A stretch of DNA of 64,000 bases, from NCBI GenBank assembly GCA_964396245.1, contig CAYNEO010000014.1:5593-69592 (forward strand), given 5' to 3'. A program made the position numbers and the translations under genes. Positions 18,901-26,550 of this stretch are shown here, piece after piece (position 1 is the first letter of the stretch; each line of letters begins with the position of its first letter). The notes under the pieces were generated by a model that had not been told where the DNA came from, made no database searches, and saw nothing but the letters and a program-made list of their open reading frames with translations. Source of the stretch: CAYNEO01 sp964396245. GTDB taxonomy: Bacteria > Zixibacteria > MSB-5A5 > GN15 > FEB-12.

Positions 18901-20101
18901 GGGCGGTCTTGAGTCGCAAGTACGCTTTTTGGAAATGCTCGCTTTTCTCGTCATCGCCGGCCTCGGCCACCAGCCGGTCTATATCGACCCGTTCCGGTGA
19001 ACTCACCAGCCGCGAAGGGCCCGGGCCCGACGCGATAATCCGCTCCAGCCGGCTATACGTTTTCTGAAGCGTGTCATCGTCGGCCGAAAAGTGCCAGTAA
19101 TCGCCGAGACGGCTGATTTCCGCCTTCTGAAAAAGGAATTTGAACGCCTTGAGTGTTTCCAGCGGCCGATTGGAATAGGCTGCATTGAAATCGATTATCA
19201 GTTCTTCGCGAAGTCCCAGCACACGATTTCGCTGGAAAAACGATTTCAGGCTGCTGCCGGCGCCCGCAAGTTTCCGGCGCTCGCGACAAAAACCGGTGAG
19301 CAGGCCCATGGCCAGGACGGATTTCTGAGCCGACTCATATGCCGGTTCATCGATAAGCCCGTATTGTCTCAGTCCTTCGACAAGCGATCGCGGACGCCTG
19401 ACCGGATCGTCCTGTGTGAGTTGAGCGGTAAATGCCCGTAATTTCTCGATATCTACTGCCGCCGATTCATCGGCCGACCTTGCCCGGGACTCGAGATGCT
19501 CGATTAGTTTGGCAAGCGATACACCGAGGGAATAGTTGTCGGACTGGGTGGTGATCCTGTCATTGGCCCGGATTTCAGGCGCAATATGCTCCGGTGTACC
19601 CAGGATTTTTGCCTTCGGACGGGAGTCGGTCTTGCACAAAAAATCGAGATCGACAAGGATAACCGACCGGCTACCGTTGACCGAATTCACCAGGAAATTT
19701 GACAGTTTCAAGTCGCAGTGGACCAGATCCAACAGGTGCAAGTAGTCTATTACGATACATATCTGGAGCAATATCGAACTGAAATCGGCCCGAAAGTCTT
19801 CCGGTGTCAGCTCCCGCCAGACCTCGGTGTCGAGATAAGGATACTCGACAAACAGATTGCCGGCCTCGAGACGCTTCCGCCGCGCCCACAATACCTTGTA
19901 GCTGTAGGCGCCCTTCTGACAGGCGAAAGAATCGCTCAGAATCTCCTTCAAGGCGCTGACATTAAGCATGTTAGTCGGCGAAATTGTCTTGATAAAACAC
20001 TTCCGGCCGCTTGCGATGCGGGTGGCCCACCACGACTGACACATGTCGTTTTCCGCCATGAGCCGGTCGAATCGATAGGCCTTTGATTTCGGCTGTATCA
20101 T
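15911..20101 (-). CDS. Ser/Thr kinase - TPR - GAF - AAA+ (sigma-54-activator-like) - HTH fusion
   Basis: 1396 residues. In order: a protein kinase (about 1-260) with CFIKTIS (ATP Lys), catalytic loop HCDLKLSNFLV, DLD in place of DFG, and a GTPEHIAPE activation-loop end; a long TPR-like helical region (about 380-880); a GAF domain (about 907-1073, RGALLLKKEQ...GALYLDHH); an AAA+ module (about 1090-1317) with Walker A RGESGTGKE and Walker B GGTLLLDEIGD; and a Fis-like HTH at the end (NQSRAARFLGLPLTTLRRKM). The sigma-54 contact loop, normally GAFTGA, reads RAVTGV, so sigma-54 activation is doubtful although ATPase and DNA binding look intact. It may integrate phosphorylation, ligand and protein-interaction signals. 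No strong SD at ATG 20101. No membrane segment seen. Confidence 0.93.
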   Translation of the reverse strand: MIQPKSKAYRFDRLMAENDMCQSWWATRIASGRKCFIKTISPTNMLNVSALKEILSDSFACQKGAYSYKVLWARRKRLEAGNLFVEYPYLDTEVWRELTPEDFRADFSSILLQICIVIDYLHLLDLVHCDLKLSNFLVNSVNGSRSVILVDLDFLCKTDSRPKAKILGTPEHIAPEIRANDRITTQSDNYSLGVSLAKLIEHLESRARSADESAAVDIEKLRAFTAQLTQDDPVRRPRSLVEGLRQYGLIDEPAYESAQKSVLAMGLLTGFCRERRKLAGAGSSLKSFFQRNRVLGLREELIIDFNAAYSNRPLETLKAFKFLFQKAEISRLGDYWHFSADDDTLQKTYSRLERIIASGPGPSRLVSSPERVDIDRLVAEAGDDEKSEHFQKAYLRLKTALTALEDHPEEDGSEKREQIYRKLAYLATVLNRVSRAAEYYEKVREIVERQNRFDPELLYELVLRYNSMADYDRGSTLVERALADERLKETPRYYLQMKRSQAFDAGLRGRLEEAAATIEETLEEAIEIGDHEVETMATYTRAILSLWQGDKPAAVRHLQNGLKGARTTDSRLSVMLITNLLAMIYHERTEFRKAIEYAKMSEENAVSPLAALRLPAVFYTLSAAHMREGEYRKAEYWLQRVFNLKSVDVDRSALISHYCYDAFLKANSGNLEQARSSCVQALQLLRSAHSSAYQGKAYHNLAEIALYRGKMDECTSALNSAAAVFEEIGDKSSLAEIATIRAIQEVYYSSGPVDASPLLRRIEELLKYDCRMYAVLTALYVLLSSDETASKGAIKLIGPFLDPYAKTNSPVLRSLLNLVNLVRSGDNSPNAQIRTFKEIHSILVEGEQKFLGMLSAYRIGQLYLLGSRIKFARKFFLRARTLAEALSNDSFQAKINDELKLTLASAEGESQLVHSIHVISEIFQNIDRYADSLKAMVRFAVEATGAERGALLLKKEQSGKLQVVAYENCDEDSLDDIESISSSIPLRVSSELEPLVIENALNDKRTNRFKSIIHHNILSVICLPIAADGSVMGALYLDHHTIPALFDDQDVKYINSIANFLSVMLSTIQRYKSMTLINQQLIEDINQLGGSAMFVADDEVTKALLSMLPEIARSNASVLIRGESGTGKEILADMIHRLSHRREMPLVKVNCSAIPENLVESELFGVANRAVTGVEGRDGKLAAADGGTLLLDEIGDMSTETQAKVLRVLETREFQKVGSNRTTYSDVRFIYATNKDLGEMVKEGRFREDLYYRINTFDIEIPPLRERRSDIIPLLQHFVAIFSAGRAAPRFAGEVIQALLAYDWPGNVRELRNFVERCCITGAGRMITREMLPPEMRDVVSSSETSKKAALEAERAEIHSALIQHRWNQSRAARFLGLPLTTLRRKMKKHNITKPR

Positions 20102-20262
20102 GACAAAGTAACCCCGTCCATTTTCACGAGCCCCGTCTGTCGGGATGAATTACGGGAAATCTGACAGCGAGCCCGTACCAGCAATATAGAGAATCTGCCA
20201 TTTTTTTCAAATTTCTTTGAAAAAATCAATTTCTACTGCCAGAAAGTGACAGTAGCCTTCCG

Positions 20263-20270
20263 TACATTAG
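20263..20270 (+). promoter_or_regulatory. TACATTAG promoter element before the putative RNA gene
   Basis: Matches the TAnnTT element seen before other genes here (58081, 61916, 42669, 46142). Its position predicts a transcript starting near 20276. No clear TTG box 20 nt upstream, so support is partial. Confidence 0.4.
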
Positions 20271-20275
20271 GCCAT

Positions 20276-20404
20276 AGGATGTCGACAAACCGTCACAGGC
20301 TCGACATTGCAAAGGGGGCCAGACGTTAAGTGGGCAGGGCAAGTAAATCCGTCTGAGGGGGGTAGGAAACTACCGATTGGAGCTTGCCCCTGCCCCTTTT
20401 ATTT
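20276..20404 (+). ncRNA. putative structured RNA, about 125 nt, ending in an intrinsic terminator
   Basis: Between divergent genes. Seen directly: a 7-bp hairpin ATGTCGA (20279-20285)/TCGACAT (20301-20307); CAGACG (20320-20325) complementary to CGTCTG (20350-20355); a 12-bp helix GGGCAGGGCAAG (20332-20343) with 20383-20395 (one bulged C); AATC (20346-20349)/GATT (20375-20378); and GGTAG-GAAA-CTACC (20361-20374), a GNRA-type tetraloop hairpin. The 20320/20350 pairing crosses the long helix, so a pseudoknot or a switch between two folds is possible. The long helix is followed by TTTTATTT from 20397, a good terminator. It matches no RNA family I can name (SRP, 6S, tmRNA, RNase P and the common riboswitches were considered). 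Confidence 0.55.
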
Positions 20405-20617
20405 ATCCTTAAGTATCGCTCTTTCTCCATTTTTGTCAAGAAATAGATGCCGATGCTTGCCTGTCCGCCCTCCGGGCTTGCCTCACGGCCAATTACGCCG
20501 CCGGATCAGTCGCACGTCAGACGGTCCATCTTCGCCGGGGCACTTGACAGCCGCGCAGCATGTCGCCATTTTATCTGTCACCATTAATAGGTGTTAACCA
20601 TAGGCGAGGAGGTGTGT

Positions 20618-22231
20618 ATGCTAAGGTCCGTCGCTGTTATTCTTCTCTTGCTCGTGTTTCTCCTGCCGGTGGCGCCGGTTTTTGCGTCGCCCGGAGACAC
20701 GGTAACGTCCATTCCCACCCCCCGGTGTTGCCCGCAGGGTTTGACGTTCGATGGCACCCACCTCTGGAATGCCGACCGTCGAACCGACATGATCTATCGC
20801 ATCGACCCGGCCACCGGCTCGGTGGTGGATTCCATTCCGACCCCCGGCTACGCGCCGCTGGGACTGACCTGGGACGGTCAGCGGCTGTGGATTATCGATG
20901 CCGACGAAGAGCTGATCTATGCTGTCGACCCGCAAACCCGCATCGTGGAAAAGACGATTTATTGCCCGGTCAGCAGCCCCGGCGGACTGGCATGGGACGG
21001 GGAGTTCCTCTGGATATCCGACGACGGCGGTAATACAATAGATAAAATCAGCCCCGAAGACGGCACTACGATCATTTCACTCCCGGCACCGTCGTCTCAC
21101 CCCGGCGGTCTGACATGGGACGGTGAATACCTGTGGGTCGCCGACCGGGTGCAGGACATGATCTACATGATCACGCCGGATCGCGGCGACGTTATCATTT
21201 CGTTCGCCTCACCCGGTCCTCATGCCTGGGGACTGGCCTGGGACGGCAAGAACATATGGAGTGCGGACTACCAGACCGACCGCATTTATAAGCTGGTCGT
21301 GGACGACGGGACGTTGTTCTCCCGCATGAACGAGAAGACCGAGCGTGTCGATTTCATCCACCAGGTACGAAATTTCGGCCCGGATACCATGACCGTCCTC
21401 GATGTCTATCTCGCGGTTCCCGAAAACCTGAACAGCCAGGAGATCCTCGGCGAGATCAAATACGACCCGCAGCCAAAAGAATTTCTGACCGACAAGTGGG
21501 GACAGAAAGTCGCCCATTACGAGTTCACCAATCTGGGCGCCACGGAATTCCGGACGGTCACCATGACAACCGATGTCAGGCTGTACCAGAACCGGTATTA
21601 CATCTATCCGGACAAGGTCGGTTCACTGGCCGAGATTCCGAAGGAGATACGGGAGAAGTATCTTGTCAACGATACCAAGTTCGACATGGAAAACCCGATC
21701 ATCCGGAAAGCGGTACAGGCGGCCGTCGGCGACGAAACCAACCCGTTCTGGATAGCCCGCAGGATATTCAACTATATCATCGAGCACATGGAATATGAAC
21801 GCGTCGGTGGATGGAATGTGGCGCCGACCGTGCTGGCCCGCGGTAACGGCTCGTGCTCGGAGTACACCTTCGTTTATATCGCCATGTGCCGGGCGGCCGG
21901 GTTGCCGGCGAGATACGCCGGTTCGGTCGTGATTCGCGGCGATGACGCTTCATGGGACAACGTCTATCACCGGTGGGTCGAAGTGTACCTGCCCAACTTC
22001 GGATGGATTCCGGTCGATCCGTCGGGCGGTGACTCGGAGTGGCCGGGTCAGCAGGCAAACAGCTTCGGCTACCTCAACAACCGCTTCCTCATTACCACCA
22101 TCGGTGGCGGCGGTTCCGAGTATCTTGGATGGAGCTACAATTCCAATGAGGAATGGAAGTCGAAAGGCCGGTGTAAAATCGTCGTTGAAAACTTCGGCGA
22201 GTGGTCGCCTCTGAACATGGAAACAGAGTAG
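20618..22231 (+). CDS. secreted transglutaminase-like protein with N-terminal beta-propeller-type repeats
   Basis: 537 residues. Signal peptide (VAVILLLLVFLLPVAPVFA). Residues about 25-235 hold five repeats of about 42 residues with the pattern GLTWDG..LW..D...D.IY.IDP, an incomplete NHL/YVTN-like propeller. Then a beta-rich region, and a transglutaminase-like core (about 375-480) with catalytic Cys (GNGSCSEYTFVYIAMCRAAG), His (YHRWVEVYLP) and Asp (WIPVDPS). The papain-like triad is intact, so protease, amidase or crosslinking activity outside the cytoplasm is likely. Start: ATG 20618 follows the strong SD GAGGAGGT; the open frame from 20591 is not coding. The last gene before a bidirectional terminator. 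Confidence 0.88.
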   Translation: MLRSVAVILLLLVFLLPVAPVFASPGDTVTSIPTPRCCPQGLTFDGTHLWNADRRTDMIYRIDPATGSVVDSIPTPGYAPLGLTWDGQRLWIIDADEELIYAVDPQTRIVEKTIYCPVSSPGGLAWDGEFLWISDDGGNTIDKISPEDGTTIISLPAPSSHPGGLTWDGEYLWVADRVQDMIYMITPDRGDVIISFASPGPHAWGLAWDGKNIWSADYQTDRIYKLVVDDGTLFSRMNEKTERVDFIHQVRNFGPDTMTVLDVYLAVPENLNSQEILGEIKYDPQPKEFLTDKWGQKVAHYEFTNLGATEFRTVTMTTDVRLYQNRYYIYPDKVGSLAEIPKEIREKYLVNDTKFDMENPIIRKAVQAAVGDETNPFWIARRIFNYIIEHMEYERVGGWNVAPTVLARGNGSCSEYTFVYIAMCRAAGLPARYAGSVVIRGDDASWDNVYHRWVEVYLPNFGWIPVDPSGGDSEWPGQQANSFGYLNNRFLITTIGGGGSEYLGWSYNSNEEWKSKGRCKIVVENFGEWSPLNMETE

Positions 22232-22260
22232 TCCAGGTACTACAGAGGGTAACATTCCGT

Positions 22261-22290
22261 GCGGCCGCCCCCGGTATCGGGAGCGGCCGC
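22261..22290. terminator. bidirectional hairpin terminator between converging genes
   Basis: GCGGCCGC (22261-22268) pairs with GCGGCCGC (22283-22290), with an inner CCCG-GTAT-CGGG helix; TTTACATTTG follows on the plus strand. Confidence 0.65.
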
Positions 22291-22306
22291 TTTACATTTG
22301 CGTGCG

Positions 22307-22852
22307 TTACTTCTGCTGCTCGGCGGTGTCCTGTTGTTCTTCGGTTGTCTTTTTCACGTGCGTCGTGTCGTCTTCGGCGTGTTTCAACTCGGTCGGCGTT
22401 TCGGCGGCCGGCACAATAGTGAACTGAAGGCCCTTCAACACATTCCCGTCTGCATCCAGCACCTTCACATCCCACTTGCCAGTCCAGTCGGGAAGGATCG
22501 CCTTGCTGCTCCAGGTCCGCCACGACGGACTTTTCACCGGCAGTTCAACCCTGGCCATTTCCTCGCCTTCGTGAGTCCAGACGTCGACTATCATCGTCGT
22601 GTCCTTCGCTCCCGTTACCTTGGTCCACAGGTATACAGTGTCGACATCGGCCGGGAACTCGGTCGCGGCGCCGACCGGCATCCGATCCTGTATTCCCGTG
22701 CAAACCTCCGCCTCGACCGTCATCACACCGGCGGTTGAATCAGCTGCTTGCGTAGCTTTCTGAGTAGTATCCTCGGCGGCTTCCTGGGCGGCTCCCAGGA
22801 CCGGCAGCATGAGTATCGCCAGGACGGCGAAACGGACCATCATCTTGTACAT
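22307..22852 (-). CDS. exported DUF2914 domain protein
   Basis: 181 residues. Signal peptide (VRFAVLAILMLPVLGAAQ), a Thr/Ala-rich linker, the DUF2914 beta domain at about 42-145 (AEVCTGIQDRMPVG, VYLWTKV, SPSWRTWSSKAI, GKWDVKVLDADGNVLKG), and a charged, low-complexity tail (HAEDDTTHVKKTTEEQQDTAEQQK region). The domain is carbohydrate-binding-like in shape but its ligand is unknown. SD GGAGG 5 nt before ATG 22852. It converges on the transglutaminase gene. Confidence 0.85.
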   Translation of the reverse strand: MYKMMVRFAVLAILMLPVLGAAQEAAEDTTQKATQAADSTAGVMTVEAEVCTGIQDRMPVGAATEFPADVDTVYLWTKVTGAKDTTMIVDVWTHEGEEMARVELPVKSPSWRTWSSKAILPDWTGKWDVKVLDADGNVLKGLQFTIVPAAETPTELKHAEDDTTHVKKTTEEQQDTAEQQK

Positions 22853-23036
22853 GCCTACCTCCTCTTGTATTTGTGCGCGGATACACGGTGGTGATACCTA
22901 TTCAAGTATATGCTTCGTACAATGTACGCAAGTAGAAAACGACGAAAATCGGACATCTGTCCGGTCTCCGGAACGGGAACCCGGCCTGTCAGAGAACGTT
23001 TATCGGGGCAGGGAGTTCCCACGGCAGCGCCGAGAG

Positions 23037-23067
23037 TTTGACAAACCGGATCGCTTTAGTATCTTAA
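23037..23067 (+). promoter_or_regulatory. FCB-type promoter of the DUF362 gene
   Basis: TTTG at 23037-23040, 19 nt spacer, TATCTTAA at 23060-23067, about 58 nt before the ATG. Matches the Bacteroidetes-type TTTG-N19..21-TAnnTT pattern. Confidence 0.5.
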
Positions 23068-23124
23068 CCGGTGGCCCGATACAGGGGTATAAGACTTTGA
23101 CCGTTTTAGCCGAAAGAATACAAC

Positions 23125-24243
23125 ATGTATAGATCAAAAGTAGCGGTTCTCCGGACAAATGCCGAACGGGTGGTCGAGGACTACGGCAGGCTTCTTGATT
23201 TGATCGAATATCGATCGATTATCGATTTCAGCCAGAAGACCGTTCTCAAGCTTAACCTCTCATGGACCAAGTACTTCCCTGCCTGTTCCTCGCAGCCGTG
23301 GCAGGTCGAGGGCGTGGTTCGGAAGTTTGTCGGCGACGGCATCCCGCGTGACAATCTTATCCCCGTCGAAAACAAGACCGTCGTCACCAACCCGATCAAA
23401 GGGGCAAAGAACAATCTCTGGATGCCGGTGCTCGAGAATTACGGCCTCGGGTTTACGCCGCTTCCCGGTGTCGAGTGGGTTGTTTACAACTTCAAGTCGA
23501 AGTTGCTGAAGCTCAACGAGATTTTCCCCGAAGGCATTCAGATCCCCAAAATGTACATCGGCAAACAGATCGTTCACCTGCCGACCGTCAAAACCCACGG
23601 CCATTCCACGACAACCGGCGCCATCAAGAATTCATTCGGCGGGTTGCTCAAGGAAGTTCGCCATTACGCCCATAAGTACATGCACGAAGTGCTGGTCGAC
23701 CTGATGCTGATGCAGAAAGAACTGCACCCGAATATCCTGGCCGTTATGGATGGTACCGTTGCCGGCGACGGCGCCGGACCGCGCACCATGATCCCGCATG
23801 GCAAGAACCTTATTCTCGCTTCAGCCGATTCGGTCGCTATCGACGCCACCGCGGCGAAACTCATGGGATTCGACCCGCTGAGCATTCCTTACTTGAGGAT
23901 GTGTCACGAGCGCGGGCTTGGCGTCGCCGACCCAAAAGAGATAGAGATTCTCGGGGAGGATATCGAAGAGATCAATTTTAACTTTCACACCAAGAAGTCG
24001 CTCGTCATCTGGGGAGACCAGATGCTTCGCAAGGGACCGCTGCGCTTCCTAGAGAAGGTCGCGCTCCACTCGCCGTTAGTCGTATGGGCGCCCATGGCCA
24101 GCAATATCTATCACGACTGGTTCTGGTACCCGACTGTCGGGAAGTCAATCATCCGCAAGTTCTCCGGCACGGAGTGGGGACAGCTGTTCGAGAAATACAA
24201 AAACTACCAGCCGTCGAGCGGCGTCGAAACCACCGCTCAATAA
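23125..24243 (+). CDS. DUF362 domain protein
   Basis: 372 residues, soluble. The DUF362 core is clear: QKTVLKLNLSW near the start, HLPTVKTHGHSTTTGAIKNSFGG in the middle (Lys-His pair and the GAIKN segment), ILAVMDGTVAGDGAGPR, and SADSVAIDATAAKLMGFDP. Members are often Fe-S linked and sit near redox enzymes, but no ferredoxin-type CxxCxxC cluster is seen here. Function unknown. Its stop codon overlaps by 7 nt the 3' end of the converging CGGC-domain gene, so antisense interference at the 3' ends is possible. Confidence 0.88.
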   Translation: MYRSKVAVLRTNAERVVEDYGRLLDLIEYRSIIDFSQKTVLKLNLSWTKYFPACSSQPWQVEGVVRKFVGDGIPRDNLIPVENKTVVTNPIKGAKNNLWMPVLENYGLGFTPLPGVEWVVYNFKSKLLKLNEIFPEGIQIPKMYIGKQIVHLPTVKTHGHSTTTGAIKNSFGGLLKEVRHYAHKYMHEVLVDLMLMQKELHPNILAVMDGTVAGDGAGPRTMIPHGKNLILASADSVAIDATAAKLMGFDPLSIPYLRMCHERGLGVADPKEIEILGEDIEEINFNFHTKKSLVIWGDQMLRKGPLRFLEKVALHSPLVVWAPMASNIYHDWFWYPTVGKSIIRKFSGTEWGQLFEKYKNYQPSSGVETTAQ

Positions 24244-24593
24244 TCGTGGGTCCCGACCACGAGTTCCTTACCGAAGTTGTCCTTTATTAACTGCGTGAGC
24301 TGATCGAAATCCAGTGGGCACTTCCCGGTCTTTTTCGCCTTGACCACACATGTCCCGAGATGGATGGTATCGAATTCATTACCGATCATGGTATTGATCT
24401 CGTTCATCAGGGTGAGCTTGGGCATGATCAGGCCCGGGCAGTCGCCGCAATCTCCGAGCGCCACCAGCTCGACCTCGCCCTTGTAGCGGGCAAACTCGCC
24501 GTCACGATTCTTCAGCGCCTTCAAACATTTGGCACAGGCGATGCAGAGATGATCCTGCACGCGCCGGCAGCCCACAATAGCGATTCTTGTCAT
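24237..24593 (-). CDS. CGGC-domain protein, putative metal-binding
   Basis: 118 residues. The family pattern is seen: AIVGCRRVQDHLCIACAKCL at the N-terminus, then the central CGGC-type box as GDCGDCPG (the second Gly is Asp here), then HLGTCVVKAKKTGKCP. Eight Cys in a small cytoplasmic protein suggest metal or Fe-S binding; no activity is known. Start: ATG 24593 has AAAGGA upstream and begins directly at the first beta strand; the open frame to 24869 is not supported. Confidence 0.85.
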   Translation of the reverse strand: MTRIAIVGCRRVQDHLCIACAKCLKALKNRDGEFARYKGEVELVALGDCGDCPGLIMPKLTLMNEINTMIGNEFDTIHLGTCVVKAKKTGKCPLDFDQLTQLIKDNFGKELVVGTHDY

Positions 24594-25177
24594 GTACGTG
24601 GTCCTTTCTGTCGTCCGCAGCCAGTATAGTGGAGTGACCACACCATTATATTGTGGTGGCGTAAGAATATCAAGCAATTGCACGAAGATTTTGCGCCGGT
24701 CAGAGGATTGAACAAATTCCGGCGGCGGGGCTGTCGGGCCGACAGCCCCTACTGGAATGGACTCATCGAGTGTGTGAATTCTTCTCTCGATTCGTGCTGG
24801 GGCCGCACCCAATCGGTGAAGCCTCAAAACCGCCGGACATTCATTCCATGTTCGGGTCCGCTGAAACATGGACGAAAGTCTTTTGCTCCCGGGCGCTCAA
24901 ATGATTCTTAAAAGTGTTTCCCGCCCGTGGCTCTCTCTAAACATAAGACGAGGCTCCCCATACGGTTGTTTAACGATCACGCCCGGTGACTTCCGGCCTG
25001 CGAGCATATCGCTCATCGCAAGTGCTTATAAAACATGCCGTTAAACGAATTCTACCCGGCCATTTGACGACCGCCGGCCATCGCCCGTCTCTTTAATACA
25101 GTCCTCACCATGAATACTGCCGTGCCAACGGAGTATATTCATCGAGGAGACTTCCAACAGCGGGTGCAATAGAAACA
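24594..25177. other. 584-bp region without a recognised gene
   Basis: It contains the palindrome at 24727-24749 and the upstream regions of both flanking genes. Short open frames (for example 24651-24911) lack an SD and family signal. AT-richer stretches near 24640 and 24930 may hold promoters; nothing firm is seen. Confidence 0.5.
24727..24749. repeat. perfect 9-bp inverted repeat
   Basis: GGGGCTGTC-GGGCC-GACAGCCCC. It shares the GGCTGTCGGG core with the hairpin at 8118-8145, so it may belong to a dispersed intergenic hairpin family. Confidence 0.55.
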
Positions 25178-25486
25178 ATGTGGTTCTGGGAAACAATCGA
25201 ACGGCGGCTGAACTCCGGCGTCTCGCTCGAACGGGCCGGCGAAATCATCCGTCGAGCCGGTTTTGAACGACGCGGTGAGAGCTCAACGTATGCTATCTAT
25301 CGAAAAACCGGAAACAGATGGACCCTCTCAGGCAAAGATGCGTCGCTCGAACTCGGCGTGGCTCGCTCGAACGACGGCCTGTACCTCTTGCTCCGCTATG
25401 CCTCGCCGTTAGTCATCCGCGATAGCGGTGAGCTGGTCCGCTTCGCCGATGAACTCGCCGCGCAACTTCGCTCCACCGGCGAGTGA
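25178..25486 (+). CDS. hypothetical protein
   Basis: 102 residues, no family recognised, no signal peptide or membrane helix. Predicted alpha/beta: an N-terminal helix (LERAGEIIRRAGFERRG), a strand pair, and a C-terminal helix (GELVRFADELAAQLRS). The GC-rich third codon positions and sensible hydrophobic pattern favour a real gene. No good SD directly precedes ATG 25178. The converging SagB-like gene ends 24 nt downstream. Confidence 0.6.
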   Translation: MWFWETIERRLNSGVSLERAGEIIRRAGFERRGESSTYAIYRKTGNRWTLSGKDASLELGVARSNDGLYLLLRYASPLVIRDSGELVRFADELAAQLRSTGE

Positions 25487-25510
25487 CGCGCCCCCATACC
25501 AATACGAACG

Positions 25511-26311
25511 TCACTTCGACGGAAACCCGACCGGCATCATCAGCAGCGTTGCCTCGCCGAGACCGTCGATATCCAGAAAATCATTCGCCGACTCGTCATT
25601 GAACGCACCGACCGCCACCGTCCCCATGCCCATCGATGTCGCCGCCAGGTACACGTTCTGACAGATGGCCCCGGTCTCGATATACGTGTACCGGTAACCG
25701 CGGTCGCCGTACTTGTGCGTCGAGCGGTCGAACCGCGCCGTCATCATCAGCGTCACCGGAGAAGCGCCGACCGACGCCTGGTCGTTGGCGGCCGTCCGGG
25801 CTCTCTCGCCGAAATCCCCGAGCTTGACCTGCTCGAGACTGCTGTCGGATACCTGGAAATGATAGAGACCGTTGGGCAGACCATCCACGCGCGTGACGAC
25901 AACATAAATCTCCATCGGGTAGAGCGCGCCTCCCGACGGCGCCGCGCGCATGCCCCAGTCGCCCCGCTCGTGAGTGATACCGCCCGCCGACAGCAACAAC
26001 CGCGATAGCTGCGCGAGTGACATCGCTTGATCCGAGAACGAACGGACCGACGTCCGCCTGTTGATTGCTTCATCGAGCGGCATGCTCGCCTTCGCCGGAG
26101 ACGGCAGTTGTATCCTGGGCGCGCCCTCGTACGTTTTGTACTGCGCAATAAGGTCGCCGAAACGAACATGCTCCCCGACATACCCGTTGTCATCGAAACT
26201 CGTTTCCCGGTGAAAACGCTGCCCGATTGAAAGCGAATCATCCGCCGCCGCGGAAATCGGAAGCACGAGTAGAAGACACGGAAGTACCAGGGACAAAATC
26301 CTGTGACGCAT
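25511..26311 (-). CDS. exported SagB/ThcOx-type nitroreductase-fold oxidoreductase
   Basis: 266 residues. Signal peptide (LVLPCLLLVLPISAAAD). The FMN-binding nitroreductase pattern of SagB/ThcOx is clear: INRRTSVRSFSDQAMSLAQLS, AAPSGGALYPMEIYVVV, GLYHF, and the C-terminal METGAI-type helix TYIETGAICQNVYLAATSMGMGTVAVGAF. In azole-peptide clusters SagB oxidises azolines; here no cyclodehydratase, precursor or transporter is nearby, so it is a standalone, exported member, probably an FMN-dependent reductase or dehydrogenase of unknown substrate. Export of this fold is somewhat unusual. Confidence 0.87.
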   Translation of the reverse strand: MRHRILSLVLPCLLLVLPISAAADDSLSIGQRFHRETSFDDNGYVGEHVRFGDLIAQYKTYEGAPRIQLPSPAKASMPLDEAINRRTSVRSFSDQAMSLAQLSRLLLSAGGITHERGDWGMRAAPSGGALYPMEIYVVVTRVDGLPNGLYHFQVSDSSLEQVKLGDFGERARTAANDQASVGASPVTLMMTARFDRSTHKYGDRGYRYTYIETGAICQNVYLAATSMGMGTVAVGAFNDESANDFLDIDGLGEATLLMMPVGFPSK

Positions 26312-26550
26312 AATCAGCCTCCCAGAATGAATCCTGTTTGCCTGCCTCTAATTAGTGCAAGTTAACTCATAAGGTCAAGAGCCGTCGGCCTCACCGGCGA
26401 TAAATCAGACTGTTCAGAATTTCCTGCAACACCGCATATGTTTCTGTTGTTAAGACAGATACACAAAACGAACCGACCGGAGCGAGTCTCGTTCGCCTTC
26501 ACCAGTGCCCCGCTTTCCGATCAAATTCCGGTTACCAGAGTCGATGTGAT

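Noticed and set aside
20102..20260. Sigma-54 (-24/-12) promoters upstream of the kinase fusion gene
   Set aside because: TGGCA-type stretches are present but GG and GC are not at the 10-nt spacing.
20283..20320. Resemblance of the RNA candidate to a c-di-GMP (GEMM) riboswitch (CAAACC and GCAAAG stretches)
   Set aside because: The order and spacing of the stems and the conserved loop bases do not fit GEMM.
20361..20395. Resemblance to the ZTP (pfl) riboswitch core
   Set aside because: Only the tetraloop hairpin and a GGAGC stretch agree; the essential 5' GGGTCGTGAC part is missing.
24594..24869. N-terminal extension of the CGGC-domain gene
   Set aside because: The conserved domain begins at the internal ATG 24593, which has an SD; the extension carries no conserved sequence.
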